A stretch of 64,000 nucleotides of DNA from Pseudomonas anguilliseptica (lineage in GTDB: Bacteria; Pseudomonadota; Gammaproteobacteria; Pseudomonadales; Pseudomonadaceae), in contig NZ_JAEIOI010000006.1 in NCBI RefSeq assembly GCF_021375795.1, positions 118,869-182,868 of the forward strand, given 5' to 3'. Every line of letters begins with the position of its first letter. The first letter of the stretch is position 1. Shown in pieces: positions 46,805-57,116 of the stretch. The notes under the pieces are model-generated. The model worked only from the letters and a program-made list of their open reading frames with translations. It was not told the DNA's origin and ran no database searches. Both the position numbers and the translations under genes were made by a program.

Positions 46805-48065
46805 CCTGACCTCCGCCAAACATGTGGTGCGCGCCGGCAGCGGCATTGGTGCCAGCCTGCTGCGCCGTGCGGTACTGCGCCAGCTGAAACAGCTGCGCCA
46901 CGGCCAACTGGTGATCATTGAAGGTGACGAGCGCATGGAGTTCGGCGATGTCCACTCCAGCCTGAGTGCCGAGATCCGGGTGCAGGATGGTGCCGTCTGG
47001 GGGCTGGTGGCCGGCAACGGCTCAATCGGCTCGGGCGAAGCCTATATCCACGGTTACTGGACCACCCCGGACCTGACGGCGGTGATTCGCGTCTTCGTCA
47101 GCAACCTCGACGTACTCGACGCCATGGAAAGCGGCCTGGCCCAGCTGGGCCGCCCACTGATCCAGGGCCTGCACTGGCTCAACCGCAACACCCGCAAAGG
47201 CTCGCGCAAGAACATCTCTGCCCACTATGACCTGGGCAACGAGCTGTTCGAGCAGTTCCTCGACCCGACCATGATGTACTCGGCGGCGATGTTCCGCAGT
47301 GCCGATGACAGCCTGGAACAGGCGCAGCTGAACAAGCTCGAACGTATCTGCCAGAAGCTTGCCCTCAAGCCCAGCGACCACCTGCTGGAGATCGGCACCG
47401 GCTGGGGCAGCATGGCGATTTACGCCGCCACCCACTACGGCTGCAAGGTGACCACCACCACCCTGTCGCGCGAGCAGTTCGCCTACACCGAACGACGCAT
47501 TCAGGAGCAAGGCCTGCAAGGGCAAATCACCCTGCTGCTGGAGGACTACCGCGACCTGGCCGGCCAGTACGACAAGCTGGTGTCGATCGAGATGATCGAG
47601 GCAGTGGGTCATCGTTTCCTGCCCACCTACTTCCAGCAATGCGCCAACCTGCTCAAGCCCGACGGCCTGATGCTGCTGCAAGCCATTACCATCCGTGACC
47701 AGCGCTACGAGCAGGCGAAAAACGCCGTGGACTTTATCCAGCGCTACATTTTTCCCGGCGGCGCCCTGCCTTCGGTGAACAAGATGCTGGAAATCATCAG
47801 CGCCAAGACCGATATGAACCTGCACCATATGGAAGACTTCGGCCTGCACTACGCCCGCACCCTGCGCATCTGGCACGACAACCTGCGTCTGGCGCTGCAC
47901 AAGCTGGAACAGCAAGGCTACGACGATTACTTCTTCCGCCTGTGGGAGTTCTACCTGTGCTATTGCGAGGGCGGCTTTATCGAGCGCACCATCGGCACCG
48001 CGCAATTGCTGCTGGCCAAACCGGCCGCCCGTCCGGCACCACTTCTAGGAAATTTCGATGGCTAA
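46791..48065 (+). CDS. Cyclopropane-fatty-acyl-phospholipid synthase-like methyltransferase
   Basis: A 424-residue SAM methyltransferase of the Cfa family. Core: HYDLGNELFEQFLDPTMMYS (Cfa signature), LEIGTGWGSMAIYAATHYGC (SAM motif I), TTTTLSREQFAYTERRIQEQ and SIEMIEAVGHRFLPTYFQQC. Cfa-type enzymes add a methylene or methyl group to unsaturated fatty acids in membrane phospholipids. Start at the ATG at 46791 (KSSSLTSAKHV) with AGGA upstream; the 42 bases before it overlap the DUF1365 gene. It may act with the FAD and DUF1365 proteins on a methylated or furan acyl chain. Confidence 0.92.
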   Translation: MKSSSLTSAKHVVRAGSGIGASLLRRAVLRQLKQLRHGQLVIIEGDERMEFGDVHSSLSAEIRVQDGAVWGLVAGNGSIGSGEAYIHGYWTTPDLTAVIRVFVSNLDVLDAMESGLAQLGRPLIQGLHWLNRNTRKGSRKNISAHYDLGNELFEQFLDPTMMYSAAMFRSADDSLEQAQLNKLERICQKLALKPSDHLLEIGTGWGSMAIYAATHYGCKVTTTTLSREQFAYTERRIQEQGLQGQITLLLEDYRDLAGQYDKLVSIEMIEAVGHRFLPTYFQQCANLLKPDGLMLLQAITIRDQRYEQAKNAVDFIQRYIFPGGALPSVNKMLEIISAKTDMNLHHMEDFGLHYARTLRIWHDNLRLALHKLEQQGYDDYFFRLWEFYLCYCEGGFIERTIGTAQLLLAKPAARPAPLLGNFDG

Positions 48066-48585
48066 GCTGCTCGTCAACACCCTGCTATTTCAGCTCGGCT
48101 GGTTCGCCTGCGTCTTCGGTGGTGACAGCCTGTGGCTGCTGATTGTCGCAGCGGTGCTAGCGGTGCATCTGCTGTGGACCAGCAGTTGGGCGGAGGAAGG
48201 CAAACTGCTGATCAGCGTGTTTCTTGCCGGCAGTGCGCTGGACAGTTTTCTGCTCAACCTCGGCGTGTTCGACTTCGGCGAGCCACGCACGCTGATCCCG
48301 CTGTGGCTGGCCAGCCTGTGGCTGCTGATGGCCACCACACTCAACCACTGCCTGGCCTGGACCGCGCAACCCTGGTGGCGCGGCAGCCTGCTCGGCGCGA
48401 TTGGCGCACCACTGTCCTATTACGGCGGCGCACAGATCGCCGGCGTCGGCCTGCCCTACGGCACCTGGCAAAGCCTGCTGCTGATCGGCGCTATCTGGGC
48501 GCTGGTAATGCCCGTTTTGCACGGCTTCGCCAAGCTCTATCGCAGCCAGTACGAACAGCGCCTGCGCGCACGCCAATCGGCTTAA
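48058..48585 (+). CDS. DUF2878 membrane protein
   Basis: A 175-residue membrane protein with several hydrophobic stretches (LLFQLGWFACVFGG, LWLLIVAAVLAVHLLW, LIPLWLASLWLLMATTLNH, LLLIGAIWALVMPVLHG) and a polar C-terminal tail (KLYRSQYEQRLRARQS). The pattern fits DUF2878. It overlaps the Cfa-like gene by eight bases and is the last of the operon. In other pseudomonads it also follows the Cfa-like gene; a lipid-handling role is inferred. Confidence 0.82.
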   Translation: MAKLLVNTLLFQLGWFACVFGGDSLWLLIVAAVLAVHLLWTSSWAEEGKLLISVFLAGSALDSFLLNLGVFDFGEPRTLIPLWLASLWLLMATTLNHCLAWTAQPWWRGSLLGAIGAPLSYYGGAQIAGVGLPYGTWQSLLLIGAIWALVMPVLHGFAKLYRSQYEQRLRARQSA

Positions 48586-48681
48586 CCGGCAGGCTCAGCG
48601 CGGGGCCGGACGGATATAGCGCCCGCCACCCTGCGTCGGCCATCGCCTCCGGCCTAATGCCGATGGCGTACACTGCAGCGC

Positions 48682-48993
48682 ATGAGCCAACGCATCCCCC
48701 ACACCCAACTCGCCGACGAACCTGCCATCAGTTGCAGCAACTGCGCCGCCTGCTGCTGTCAGCTGGAAGTCATGCTGATCACCGACACCGGCGTGCCACC
48801 GCGCTATATCGACACCGATGACTGGGGCGGCGAAGTCATGCTGCGCCTGGACGACGGCTGGTGCGCCGCACTGGACCGCGACAGCATGCGCTGCACCATC
48901 TACGAAGTGCGCCCACTGATCTGCCGCGAATTCGAAACCGCCTCACCGGAATGCCTGGATGAGCGCAAAGGCATGAGCAGCATCTACCGCTGA
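48682..48993 (+). CDS. YkgJ-family cysteine-cluster protein
   Basis: A 103-residue protein with a Cys cluster: ISCSNCAACCCQLEVMLI (C-x2-C-x2-CCC) and later MRCTIYEVRPLICREFETAS plus ECLDERK, the arrangement of YkgJ/FliB-like proteins thought to bind zinc or iron-sulfur clusters. About 97 bp after DUF2878; no obvious promoter can be named, so it may be in the same transcript. Role unknown. Confidence 0.85.
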   Translation: MSQRIPHTQLADEPAISCSNCAACCCQLEVMLITDTGVPPRYIDTDDWGGEVMLRLDDGWCAALDRDSMRCTIYEVRPLICREFETASPECLDERKGMSSIYR

Positions 48994-49046
48994 GAGCGCG
49001 GGTTACTGCCGAACAATCTCTGACGTTGCCCAGCGATGACCATAAA

Positions 49047-49070
49047 AAAGCCGGATCGCAATCCGGCTTT
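49047..49070. terminator. Bidirectional terminator between the YkgJ and pagL genes
   Basis: AAAGCCGGAT at 49047-49056 pairs with ATCCGGCTTT at 49061-49070; A and T tracts flank both sides, so it serves both convergent genes. Confidence 0.9.
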
Positions 49071-49086
49071 TTTACCGCACAAACTG

Positions 49087-49602
49087 CTAGAAACTCAGGC
49101 GGTAATGCAGGCTATAGCTCTCAACACCATCGTTAGGTTGTTTAAGCCCGGCGTTGGAGTAATGCAGGGCGCGCACGCCGACTTCCTGGCCGGCGAAGCG
49201 CACACCAAAACCGAGGCGGTCTTCAAACTGAAAGGAAGAACCCAGGTCGTTATCTTCTATCTCGGTGCTGCTGAACGCGGCAATGCCGATACCGGCTTCG
49301 ATGTAGGGTTTGAAGCGCTCACCGGCAAACTCGTAAACAAACACCGGGCTCAGGGACAGGCTGTGGTTGCTGGCGGTTTTGTCACCATCCCAGTAGGTGT
49401 AGGCAGCATCCCAGTAGCCGGTCAGGCGACCGACATCACTGGCAAACCAGCTCTGCTTGAAGTCGAACTGCGTACCCAGGCGATAGGTCATGGTCGAATC
49501 CCCGGTTTGCCCGATGGCAACACTCAGGTCCATCGCCTGCACGGCACTCACCTGCCCCCAAGCCAAGGCCGCCAGCGCAGCCAAGGTCACGACTTTTTTC
49601 AT
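49087..49602 (-). CDS. pagL: Lipid A 3-O-deacylase PagL-like outer-membrane protein
   Basis: A 171-residue protein with a signal peptide (KKVVTLAALAALAWGQVSAV, cleavage near VQA-MDL) and an eight-stranded beta-barrel pattern. The catalytic His-Ser pair of PagL is in RALHYSNAGLKQPNDGVESY, close to the C-terminal strand that ends in Phe as outer-membrane proteins do. PagL removes the 3-O-acyl chain from lipid A. Position beside phr and murI agrees with P. aeruginosa PA4661. Confidence 0.93.
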   Translation of the reverse strand: MKKVVTLAALAALAWGQVSAVQAMDLSVAIGQTGDSTMTYRLGTQFDFKQSWFASDVGRLTGYWDAAYTYWDGDKTASNHSLSLSPVFVYEFAGERFKPYIEAGIGIAAFSSTEIEDNDLGSSFQFEDRLGFGVRFAGQEVGVRALHYSNAGLKQPNDGVESYSLHYRLSF

Positions 49603-49701
49603 GGCAATTTCCTTGTTCAGCCAATACGGACGTGTATCTAGACGCCGTCTGAGAGTATAGAAATCTTTAGCCGTTGAGAAAGCCCATAGCGAACCGGCGC
49701 A

Positions 49702-50490
49702 TCAGGGTAGGCGGCGTACCTGACTGACTTCATCCCAGAGCAGCGGCAGCACCCGTTGCATAGCCGCCGGTTCGGCACTGGACCAGAACGCCGTGGGCTG
49801 TGCCGGCCCCGCGGCCAGCAACTCACGCGCCGCCAGCAGGCGCTGGACTTGGCGCGCCACCGCCGCTCCAGTGTCGATCAGGCTGATCGAGTCCGGCACC
49901 AGGCTGCGCAGCAACGGTTTTATAAAGGGGTAATGAGTGCAACCTAGAATCAGCGTGTCGCAGCCCTCGGCCAATAGCGGCGCGACAAAGCCCTGCAGCA
50001 ACTCACGGGTGGCGGGACTGTCCAGTTCGCCGGCTTCAATCCGCTCGACCAGCCCCGGACATGGCTGAGTAATCACCCGCACATCACTGGCAAAGCGATC
50101 GAGCAAGGCGGCGAACTTGGCGCTTTTCAGCGTGCCTGTGGTGGCCAGCACGCCCACCACGCCGGATTGCGTCGCGGCCGCCGCCGGCTTGACCGCTGGT
50201 TCCATACCCACCAAGGGCAGCTGTGGATACAACTCACGCAACTCGGCAACACCTGCCACCGTGGCGGTGTTGCAGGCCAGCACCAGCGCCTTGGCGCCCT
50301 GGGCCAGCAGAAACTCGGCCAGTACCCGGCAGCGTTCGCGGATAAATTCCGGGCTCTTTTCGCCGTAAGGCACATGGCCGCTGTCGGCGACATACAGCAG
50401 TGACTCATGGGGCAACAACGCGCGAATTTCGCGCAGCACCGACAACCCGCCGACGCCGGAATCGAACACACCAATCGGCGCGTTACTCAC
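49702..50490 (-). CDS. murI: Glutamate racemase
   Basis: A 262-residue racemase making D-glutamate for peptidoglycan. [17 protein letters not shown] at the N-terminus, the first catalytic Cys in [18 protein letters not shown] and the second in [17 protein letters not shown]. Start at a GTG at 50490 (VSNAPIG...); the frame is open back to 50562 but that lies in moeB. The GTG overlaps the moeB stop by eight bases, so the two are coupled. Confidence 0.95.
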   Translation of the reverse strand: MSNAPIGVFDSGVGGLSVLREIRALLPHESLLYVADSGHVPYGEKSPEFIRERCRVLAEFLLAQGAKALVLACNTATVAGVAELRELYPQLPLVGMEPAVKPAAAATQSGVVGVLATTGTLKSAKFAALLDRFASDVRVITQPCPGLVERIEAGELDSPATRELLQGFVAPLLAEGCDTLILGCTHYPFIKPLLRSLVPDSISLIDTGAAVARQVQRLLAARELLAAGPAQPTAFWSSAEPAAMQRVLPLLWDEVSQVRRLP

Positions 50491-51253
50491 CCTGCGCACC
50501 GCACACACTGCAGCCCGGATCACGCTTGACCCGCAGTTCACGGAAACGGCTGCCAAGGGCATCGATCAGCAGCAAGCGGCCGACCAGTGGCTCACCGAAC
50601 TGCGCCAGTATTTTCAGGGCTTCCAGCGCTTGCAGGCTGCCAACCAGACCGACCAACGGGCCGACCACACCGGCTTCGCTGCAGGTCAGCTCGGCCTCGC
50701 TGCCGTGACCGTAGATGCAGTGGTAGCAGGGGCTGTCATCGCGGCGCGGGTCGAATACCGACAGCTGGCCTTCCAGGCGGATCGCCGCACCACTGACCAG
50801 CGGCACCTTGGCCGCTACGCACGCGGCGTTGACCGCTTCGCGGGTGCTGAAGTTGTCCGAGCAATCCAGCACCAGATCCACCGCCGCCACCGCTGCGGCC
50901 AGGGAGTCGCTGTCCAGCCCCTGCCGGTGCGCTTGCAGACGCAGTTGCGGGTTGATCGCGAGCAGACGCTTGCTCGCCGAGTCGACCTTGCTCTGGCCGA
51001 TGCTGGCGGTGTCGTGAGCGATCTGCCGCTGCAAGTTGGTCAGATCGACCGTATCGAAATCCGCCAGATGCAACTCACCAACCCCGGCTGCAGCCAGGTA
51101 CAGCGCCACCGGCGAGCCCAAACCGCCAAGGCCGATAATCAGCGCACGGCTGTTTTTCAGACGCAGCTGGCCGGCGATATCGATCTGTTGCAAAAGGATC
51201 TGCCGGCTGTAGCGCAGCAGTTCTTCATCATTCAGCATGTCGTGCGGACTCAT
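50483..51253 (-). CDS. moeB: Molybdopterin-synthase adenylyltransferase MoeB
   Basis: A 256-residue E1-like enzyme. The ATP-binding Rossmann motif is [20 protein letters not shown], followed by [20 protein letters not shown], the Cys zinc ligands in [10 protein letters not shown] and [10 protein letters not shown] at the end. It adenylates MoaD (or a similar small protein) for sulfur transfer. The start is placed at 51253 ([16 protein letters not shown]); 51238 and 51265 are alternatives, the latter inside prmC. Confidence 0.94.
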   Translation of the reverse strand: MSPHDMLNDEELLRYSRQILLQQIDIAGQLRLKNSRALIIGLGGLGSPVALYLAAAGVGELHLADFDTVDLTNLQRQIAHDTASIGQSKVDSASKRLLAINPQLRLQAHRQGLDSDSLAAAVAAVDLVLDCSDNFSTREAVNAACVAAKVPLVSGAAIRLEGQLSVFDPRRDDSPCYHCIYGHGSEAELTCSEAGVVGPLVGLVGSLQALEALKILAQFGEPLVGRLLLIDALGSRFRELRVKRDPGCSVCGAQGE

Positions 51254-51257
51254 GGCG

Positions 51258-52091
51258 TCACTCATTATCGAAGCGTCCCAGACTGATGCGCTCATGGCCG
51301 CCGAGGTCACGCCGGCTTTCCACCGCGCTAAAGCCACGCGCGCTAAGCAGCTCGCGCACTGCTGCGGCCTGATCGAAACCATGTTCCAGCAGCAGCCAGC
51401 CGCCCGCTTCAAGATAGTCCGGCGCCTGGGCAATGATCAGACGAATATCGTCCAGCCCATCGGCACCGGCCACCAGAGCGCTGCTTGGCTCGAAGCGCAC
51501 ATCGCCTTCTGTCAGGTGCCGATCAGCGGCAGCGATATAGGGCGGATTGCTGACGATCAGCTGATAACGCTGACCGGCCAGGGCACTGAACCAGTGGCTT
51601 GCAACAAAGCTGGCATTGGCCAATTTGAGGCGCGCACCGTTGCGTGCAGCCAGGGCCACCGCCTCAGGCACACGATCCACACCGGTCAAACGCCAGGCCG
51701 GACGCTCGCTGGCCAAGGCTAGGGCAATCGCACCGGTGCCGGTGCCCAGATCAAGCAGCGCAGCGGGCGTGGCCGGCAGCAGCGCGAGAACAGTCTCCAC
51801 CAGCAGCTCGGTATCCGGCCGGGGAATCAGGGTGTGCGAGGCGACCTCCAGTTCCAGGCTCCAGAAGCCCTGCTGACCGAGAATATAGGCCACCGGCTCG
51901 CCAGCCTGACGCCGCACCAGCATCGCCTGATAACGCTCAAGCAGTTCGGCCTCAAGCTCACGCTCCGGCCAGGTATGCAGGTAACTGCGCGACTTGCCCA
52001 GAACATGGGCGAGCAAAAGCTCTGCGTCCAGCCGTGGAGTAGGCGAATCAGGCAGTTCGGCGTTTTGCAGCAACGATTCGATAGTGGCCAT
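51258..52091 (-). CDS. prmC: Peptide chain release factor N5-glutamine methyltransferase
   Basis: A 277-residue SAM methyltransferase that modifies the Gln of the GGQ motif of release factors. N-terminal helical domain, SAM motif LLDLGTGTGAIALALASERP and the catalytic NPPY in YQLIVSNPPYIAAADRHL. It follows prfA on the same strand, 104 bp away with a REP pair between, so a link to its substrate gene is kept as in most gammaproteobacteria. Confidence 0.96.
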   Translation of the reverse strand: MATIESLLQNAELPDSPTPRLDAELLLAHVLGKSRSYLHTWPERELEAELLERYQAMLVRRQAGEPVAYILGQQGFWSLELEVASHTLIPRPDTELLVETVLALLPATPAALLDLGTGTGAIALALASERPAWRLTGVDRVPEAVALAARNGARLKLANASFVASHWFSALAGQRYQLIVSNPPYIAAADRHLTEGDVRFEPSSALVAGADGLDDIRLIIAQAPDYLEAGGWLLLEHGFDQAAAVRELLSARGFSAVESRRDLGGHERISLGRFDNE

Positions 52092-52104
52092 AGGGCAGCG
52101 CTTT

Positions 52105-52169
52105 TGTAGGAGCCAGCTTGCTGGCGATCAACGAACGAAAAGCATCGCGAGCAAGCTCGCGCCTACAGG
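52105..52169. repeat. REP pair (BIME-like) between prfA and prmC
   Basis: GTAGGAGCCAGCTTGCTGGC at 52106-52125 and, inverted, the related unit GCGAGCAAGCTCGCGCCTAC at 52147-52166 form the two arms; each is itself a hairpin. The first has an exact 24-base copy inside hrpA. Confidence 0.9.
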
Positions 52170-52195
52170 GGCATCCCCCGCAGGTAGAGCGCGCA

Positions 52196-53278
52196 TCAAT
52201 CGCCCAGCGCAGCCAGCTGATCGGCCTGATATTCCACCAGCAGCGGCTCGATAATCGCTTCAACACCGCCGGCAATCACTTCGTTCAGCGAATACAGGGT
52301 CAGGTTGATACGGTGATCGGTGACTCGGCCTTGCGGGAAGTTGTAGGTGCGGATGCGCTCGGAGCGGTCACCGGAGCCCACCAGCAGTTTGCGCGAGTCG
52401 GAAATTTCCTTGTGCGCAGCGGCTTCCTGCTGATCCTTCAACTTGGCCGCGAGCCAGGCCATGGCCTTGGCGCGGTTCTTGTGTTGCGAGCGTTCTTCCT
52501 GACATTCCACCACGGTGCCGGTGGGGATGTGGGTGATGCGGATCGCCGAGTCGGTGGTGTTGACGTGCTGACCACCGGCGCCGGAGCTGCGGTAGGTGTC
52601 CACGCGCAGATCGGCCGGGTTGATGTCGATGGCCATCTGCTCGTCCGGCTCGGGCAACACCGCAACCGTACAGGCCGAGGTGTGGATACGGCCCTGGGAT
52701 TCGGTTTCCGGCACGCGCTGCACGCGGTGTGCACCCGACTCGAACTTGAGCTTGCCGTAGACGTTGTCGCCCTCGACCCGGGCAATGACCTCTTTATAGC
52801 CGCCATGTTCGCCTTCGCTGGCCGACAGCACTTCCACGCGCCAGCCCTGCTTCTCGGCATAACGCGAGTACATGCGGAACAGGTCACCGGAGAAGATCGC
52901 CGCTTCGTCACCACCGGTGCCGGCGCGCACTTCAAGGAACACGTTACGACCGTCGTTGGGGTCTTTCGGCAGCAGCATGCGCTGCAGCGTGGCTTCCAGT
53001 TCGATCAATTGCGCCTTGGCTTCGGCGACTTCTTCCTCGGCCATTTCGCGCATGTCCGGGTCGCTGTCCTTGAGCAGCGCCTGCGCACCTTCCAGATCGC
53101 TCTGCACCTTACGGAAGCTGCTGAACGCCTGGTACACCGGTTCAAGCTCGGCGTATTCCTTGGAATAGGCACGAAACTGCGTCTGGTTGCTGATCACTTC
53201 AGCATCCCCGAGCAGCGCGGTCAGCTCTTCGAAACGATCCTGCAACAGGTCGAGTTTATTGATCAGTGACGCTTTCAT
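52196..53278 (-). CDS. prfA: Peptide chain release factor 1
   Basis: A 360-residue RF1. The GGQ motif is [20 protein letters not shown]; the stop-codon recognition motif Pro-x-Thr is PET in [20 protein letters not shown], as in other pseudomonads. [20 protein letters not shown] completes the C-terminal part. Recognises UAA and UAG. Ten bp after hemA on the same strand. Confidence 0.97.
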   Translation of the reverse strand: MKASLINKLDLLQDRFEELTALLGDAEVISNQTQFRAYSKEYAELEPVYQAFSSFRKVQSDLEGAQALLKDSDPDMREMAEEEVAEAKAQLIELEATLQRMLLPKDPNDGRNVFLEVRAGTGGDEAAIFSGDLFRMYSRYAEKQGWRVEVLSASEGEHGGYKEVIARVEGDNVYGKLKFESGAHRVQRVPETESQGRIHTSACTVAVLPEPDEQMAIDINPADLRVDTYRSSGAGGQHVNTTDSAIRITHIPTGTVVECQEERSQHKNRAKAMAWLAAKLKDQQEAAAHKEISDSRKLLVGSGDRSERIRTYNFPQGRVTDHRINLTLYSLNEVIAGGVEAIIEPLLVEYQADQLAALGD

Positions 53279-53287
53279 TGCAGACCT

Positions 53288-54583
53288 TTATTGATTGGCC
53301 GAACCGCTATGAGTCGAAACAGACGGCGCGCCCTCGTCGAGGGCAAACAGTTCCTGCGCCACGCCCAGCGCGTCGACGCGGCCATCGGCAGAGAATTTTT
53401 TCAGCTGCACGCTGGGCGCATGCAGCAACTTGTTGGTCAGGCCACGGGCCAGTTGCGCCAGCACATCTTCGGCGGAGCTGCCGTTGCTCAGCAGGCGCAG
53501 GGCCTTGCTCAGTTCCTCGTCACGCAGGCGCTCAGCCTGCTGACGATAGGCCTTGAGCACATCCACGGCTGCCAGCTCGCGCAGGCGCTGCATAAAGTCC
53601 TGAGCGCCGACACTGACCAGCTCTTCAGCGGCCTGAGCCGCGCCCTGACGGCTCTTGAGATTTTCCGCGATGACTTCGTGCAGGTCATCGACGGTATAGA
53701 GGTAGACATCATCCAGCTCGCCAACTTCCGGCTCGATATCACGCGGCACGGCAATGTCGACCATAAAGATCGGCTTGTGCTTGCGCTGTTTCAGCGCCCG
53801 CTCCACCGCGCCCTTGCCGAGAATCGGCAGCTGGCTGGCGGTGGAGCTGATGACGATATCGCTGTTGACCAGCTCATCGGGGATTTCCGAGAGCAGCACG
53901 GCGTGCGCACCGAACTGTTCGGCCAGGCTGCTGGCGCGCTCCAATGTACGGTTGGCTACCACGATGCGTTTGATGCCCTGATCATGCAGGTGACGTGCGA
54001 CCAGGCTGATGGTCTCGCCGGCACCGATCAGCAGCGCCTGGCTGCGGTGCAGGTCAGCGAAAATCTGCTTGGCCAGGCTGACGGCGGCAAAGGCCACCGA
54101 TACCGGGTTTTCACCAATTGCGGTATCGGTGCGCACGGTCTTGGCGGTGCTGAAGGTGGCCTGAAACAGCCGCCCGAGCAGCGGGCCAAGGGTGCCAGCT
54201 TCACGGGCCACAGCAAACGCCGATTTCATCTGACCGAGAATCTGCGGCTCGCCCAGCACCATGGAATCCAGCCCCGAGGCGACACGCATCATATGTCGCA
54301 CGGCCTGGTCATCGGCATGGATATAGGCGCAGGCACGCAACTCGTCGAGGCTCAGCTGGTGGTAATTAGCCAGCCAGGCCAGCACCTCATCGGCACTCAG
54401 GTCATCCTGTTCGAGGTACAACTCACTGCGATTGCAGGTCGACAGAATCGCCGCTTCACGGCTGCTGGTGCGCTGACACAACTGCTGCAATGCCTCAACC
54501 AACTGCTCGGGAGTGAACGCCACGCGTTCGCGGACATCCACCGAGGCGGTCTTGTGGTTGATACCGAGGGCAATAAAGGCCAT
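53288..54583 (-). CDS. hemA: Glutamyl-tRNA reductase
   Basis: A 431-residue enzyme for the first step of C5 tetrapyrrole synthesis. Catalytic Cys in [23 protein letters not shown] site in [20 protein letters not shown], and an N-terminal [20 protein letters not shown]. Start at the ATG at 54583; the open extension to 54757 runs into the divergent lipoprotein promoter. hemA-prfA-prmC is the conserved order. Confidence 0.97.
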   Translation of the reverse strand: MAFIALGINHKTASVDVRERVAFTPEQLVEALQQLCQRTSSREAAILSTCNRSELYLEQDDLSADEVLAWLANYHQLSLDELRACAYIHADDQAVRHMMRVASGLDSMVLGEPQILGQMKSAFAVAREAGTLGPLLGRLFQATFSTAKTVRTDTAIGENPVSVAFAAVSLAKQIFADLHRSQALLIGAGETISLVARHLHDQGIKRIVVANRTLERASSLAEQFGAHAVLLSEIPDELVNSDIVISSTASQLPILGKGAVERALKQRKHKPIFMVDIAVPRDIEPEVGELDDVYLYTVDDLHEVIAENLKSRQGAAQAAEELVSVGAQDFMQRLRELAAVDVLKAYRQQAERLRDEELSKALRLLSNGSSAEDVLAQLARGLTNKLLHAPSVQLKKFSADGRVDALGVAQELFALDEGAPSVSTHSGSANQ

Positions 54584-54768
54584 GCACGATCGCTGACAGG
54601 GAGTGGAAGCCGGCAATTGTCCTACTTCGGCAATGCGAGAACAACCACTGCGGTTTATTGTCCCTATAGGCAGCTTTATCTCTCTCACCGCGATCATGGC
54701 AGCCCATGGGCTTGCCCCAGCGCTTGTGTCATGATGCCCAGACCGCAGGTTGGCCACATACTCTTCTT

Positions 54769-56499
54769 ATGAATAGATCCTTTGCCTTGCTGACTGCCGC
54801 TGCCTTGTTAAGTGGCTGCCAGACCTTTGCCCCCTCTTCCCCGGATGGCACACCACCCGTGGAAGACCCGGCCGCCGTTGCCACGCCCGCACAGCCGCAG
54901 GTGTATCGCGCGTTCAGCCAGGAAACCCTGCTGGCGCTGCTGACCGCAGAACTGGCCGGCCAGCGCAACCGTTTTGATATCGCCCTGGAAAACTACGTCC
55001 AGCAGGCCAAGGCCACTCAGGATGCAGGCGTCGCCGAACGCGGCTTTCGTATTGCCGAATACCTTGGCGCCGAACAGCCCGCCCTGGAAACCAGCCTGCT
55101 GTGGGCCAAGACCGCACCCGAGAACATCGACGCCCAACGTGCTGCCGCCGTGCAACTGGCCCGCGCCGGCCGCTATGACGAATCCATGACATTTATGGAG
55201 CAGGTACTGCAACGTCAGGGCGATACGCATTTCGACTTCCTCGCCCTGTCCGCCGCAGAAACCGACCCGGACACCCGCGCCGGCCTGCTGCAGAGTTTCG
55301 ATCGCCTGCAAGCGAAATACCCGGACAACAGCCAGCTGCAGTTCGGCAAAGCACTGTTGTTGCAACAGGATGGTCGCCCGCAGGAAGCCCTGGAACTGCT
55401 CGAAGAGCAACCCAGCAAAAACCGCCCGATTGCCTCGATCCTCCTGCATGCACGCCTGCTGCAAAGCCTGGAGCGTAATGACGACGCCCTGCCGCTGCTG
55501 GAAAAGGGCATTGCGCAGTACCCGAACGACAAACGCCTGCGCCTGACCTACGCGCGCCTGCTGGTTGCGGAAAATCGTCTGGACGACGCCAAGGGCGAAT
55601 TCGCCTCACTACTGCAGCAATACCCCAACGACGATGACCTACGCTTCTCCCTGGCTCTTGTCTGCCTGGAAGCCAAAGCCTGGAAAGAAGCCATCGTCTA
55701 CCTACAAGAACTGATCGAGCGCGGCAGCCACAGCGATGCTGCGCATTACAACCTAGCCCGCGCCTACGAAGAATTGGACGACATCCCCAGCGCCCTGATC
55801 GAGTACGCCCTGGTTGGCCCGGGCAACGACTACCTGCCAGCCCAGGCCCGACAGAGCGAACTGCTGTTCAAACAGCAACGTGGCGAGGAAGCCGCGGAGC
55901 GTCTTAATCGCGCCCGTGAAAGCCAGCCTGACTACGCCATTCAGCTGTACCTGCTCGAAGCTGAAGCCTGGTCCAAACAACGCAACAGCGAGCGTGCCTG
56001 GCAAGTCATTGAGCAAGCCCTGGAACAGTTCCCGGAAGACCTCAACCTGCTCTACACCCGCGCCATGCTGGCGGAAAAACGCGGCGACCTGGCACTGCTG
56101 GAAGAGGATCTGCGCTTTATTCTGGAGCGCGAACCCGACAACGCCATGGCCCTCAACGCCCTGGGTTACACACTGGCCGATCGCACCACCCGCTACGCCG
56201 AAGCTAAACAACTGATCGAACAGGCCTACCAGCTCAACCCCGGTGATCCGGCCATTCTCGACAGCCTTGGCTGGGTTAATTACCGCCTGGGTAATCTGGA
56301 TGAAGCCGAGCGCCTGCTGCGCAAGGCTATGCAGGAGTTTCCCGACCACGAAGTTGCCGCCCATCTGGGCGAGGTACTGTGGTTCCAGGGCAAACAGAAA
56401 GAAGCGCGCACACTCTGGCGCGAAGCCCTGAAGCAACAACCCGACAGCGACATTCTGCGCAGTACCTTACTGCGCCTGACCGGAGCCGAAACGCTGTGA
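54769..56499 (+). CDS. Tetratricopeptide-repeat lipoprotein (PA4667-like)
   Basis: A 576-residue protein. The signal ([20 protein letters not shown]) has a lipobox LLSGC, so it is a lipoprotein. The rest is TPR repeats: spaced helix pairs such as [40 protein letters not shown], and [20 protein letters not shown] to [20 protein letters not shown]. Likely an envelope scaffold. Start at the ATG at 54769; LolB follows with an overlap of three bases. Confidence 0.9.
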   Translation: MNRSFALLTAAALLSGCQTFAPSSPDGTPPVEDPAAVATPAQPQVYRAFSQETLLALLTAELAGQRNRFDIALENYVQQAKATQDAGVAERGFRIAEYLGAEQPALETSLLWAKTAPENIDAQRAAAVQLARAGRYDESMTFMEQVLQRQGDTHFDFLALSAAETDPDTRAGLLQSFDRLQAKYPDNSQLQFGKALLLQQDGRPQEALELLEEQPSKNRPIASILLHARLLQSLERNDDALPLLEKGIAQYPNDKRLRLTYARLLVAENRLDDAKGEFASLLQQYPNDDDLRFSLALVCLEAKAWKEAIVYLQELIERGSHSDAAHYNLARAYEELDDIPSALIEYALVGPGNDYLPAQARQSELLFKQQRGEEAAERLNRARESQPDYAIQLYLLEAEAWSKQRNSERAWQVIEQALEQFPEDLNLLYTRAMLAEKRGDLALLEEDLRFILEREPDNAMALNALGYTLADRTTRYAEAKQLIEQAYQLNPGDPAILDSLGWVNYRLGNLDEAERLLRKAMQEFPDHEVAAHLGEVLWFQGKQKEARTLWREALKQQPDSDILRSTLLRLTGAETL

Positions 56500-57116
56500 A
56501 GCTTGCCCACCACCTGCTGGTTTTCAGCCTGATCGCCTTACTGACAGGCTGCGCCGGCCTGACCTCGAAAGAAGCCCTGGAAGGCCAGGGCGACGCACAG
56601 AGCTGGCAAGCCCACAAACAGCGCATCAGTAGCCTGGATGCCTGGCAAATCAATGGCAAGGTTGGCATCCGCGCACCGAAAGACTCGGGCAGCGGCACCC
56701 TGTTCTGGTTGCAACGACAGGACTACTACGACATTCGCCTCTCCGGCCCACTCGGTCGCGGCGCCGCACGCCTCACTGGCCGGCCGGGCGAAATTCTCCT
56801 GGAAGTGGCGAATCAAGGTCGCTATCAGGCGGCCTCGCCGGAGCAGCTGCTGCAAGACCAGCTCGGCCTCAATCTGCCGGTCTCCCATCTGCTCTGGTGG
56901 ATTCGTGGCCTGCCCTCACCGGACAGTCAGAGCCGCCTGAACCTCGACGGCCAGAGCCACCTGGCACAGCTGAGTCAGGATGGCTGGTACGTCGAATACC
57001 TGAGTTACGCTGAGCAGAATGGTTTCTGGCTGCCGGAACGCATCAAACTGAGCGGCTTCGATCTGCAGGTCACACTGGTGATCAAGGACTGGCAACCGCG
57101 CCAGCTCGGCCAATGA
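56496..57116 (+). CDS. lolB: Outer-membrane lipoprotein LolB
   Basis: A 206-residue lipoprotein. Signal and lipobox are [20 protein letters not shown]; then [20 protein letters not shown], the fold-defining start of LolB, and a C-terminal [20 protein letters not shown]. LolB receives lipoproteins from LolA and inserts them in the outer membrane. Starts at a GTG at 56496 overlapping the stop of the TPR gene; ispE overlaps its end (ATGA). Confidence 0.95.
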   Translation: MKLAHHLLVFSLIALLTGCAGLTSKEALEGQGDAQSWQAHKQRISSLDAWQINGKVGIRAPKDSGSGTLFWLQRQDYYDIRLSGPLGRGAARLTGRPGEILLEVANQGRYQAASPEQLLQDQLGLNLPVSHLLWWIRGLPSPDSQSRLNLDGQSHLAQLSQDGWYVEYLSYAEQNGFWLPERIKLSGFDLQVTLVIKDWQPRQLGQ

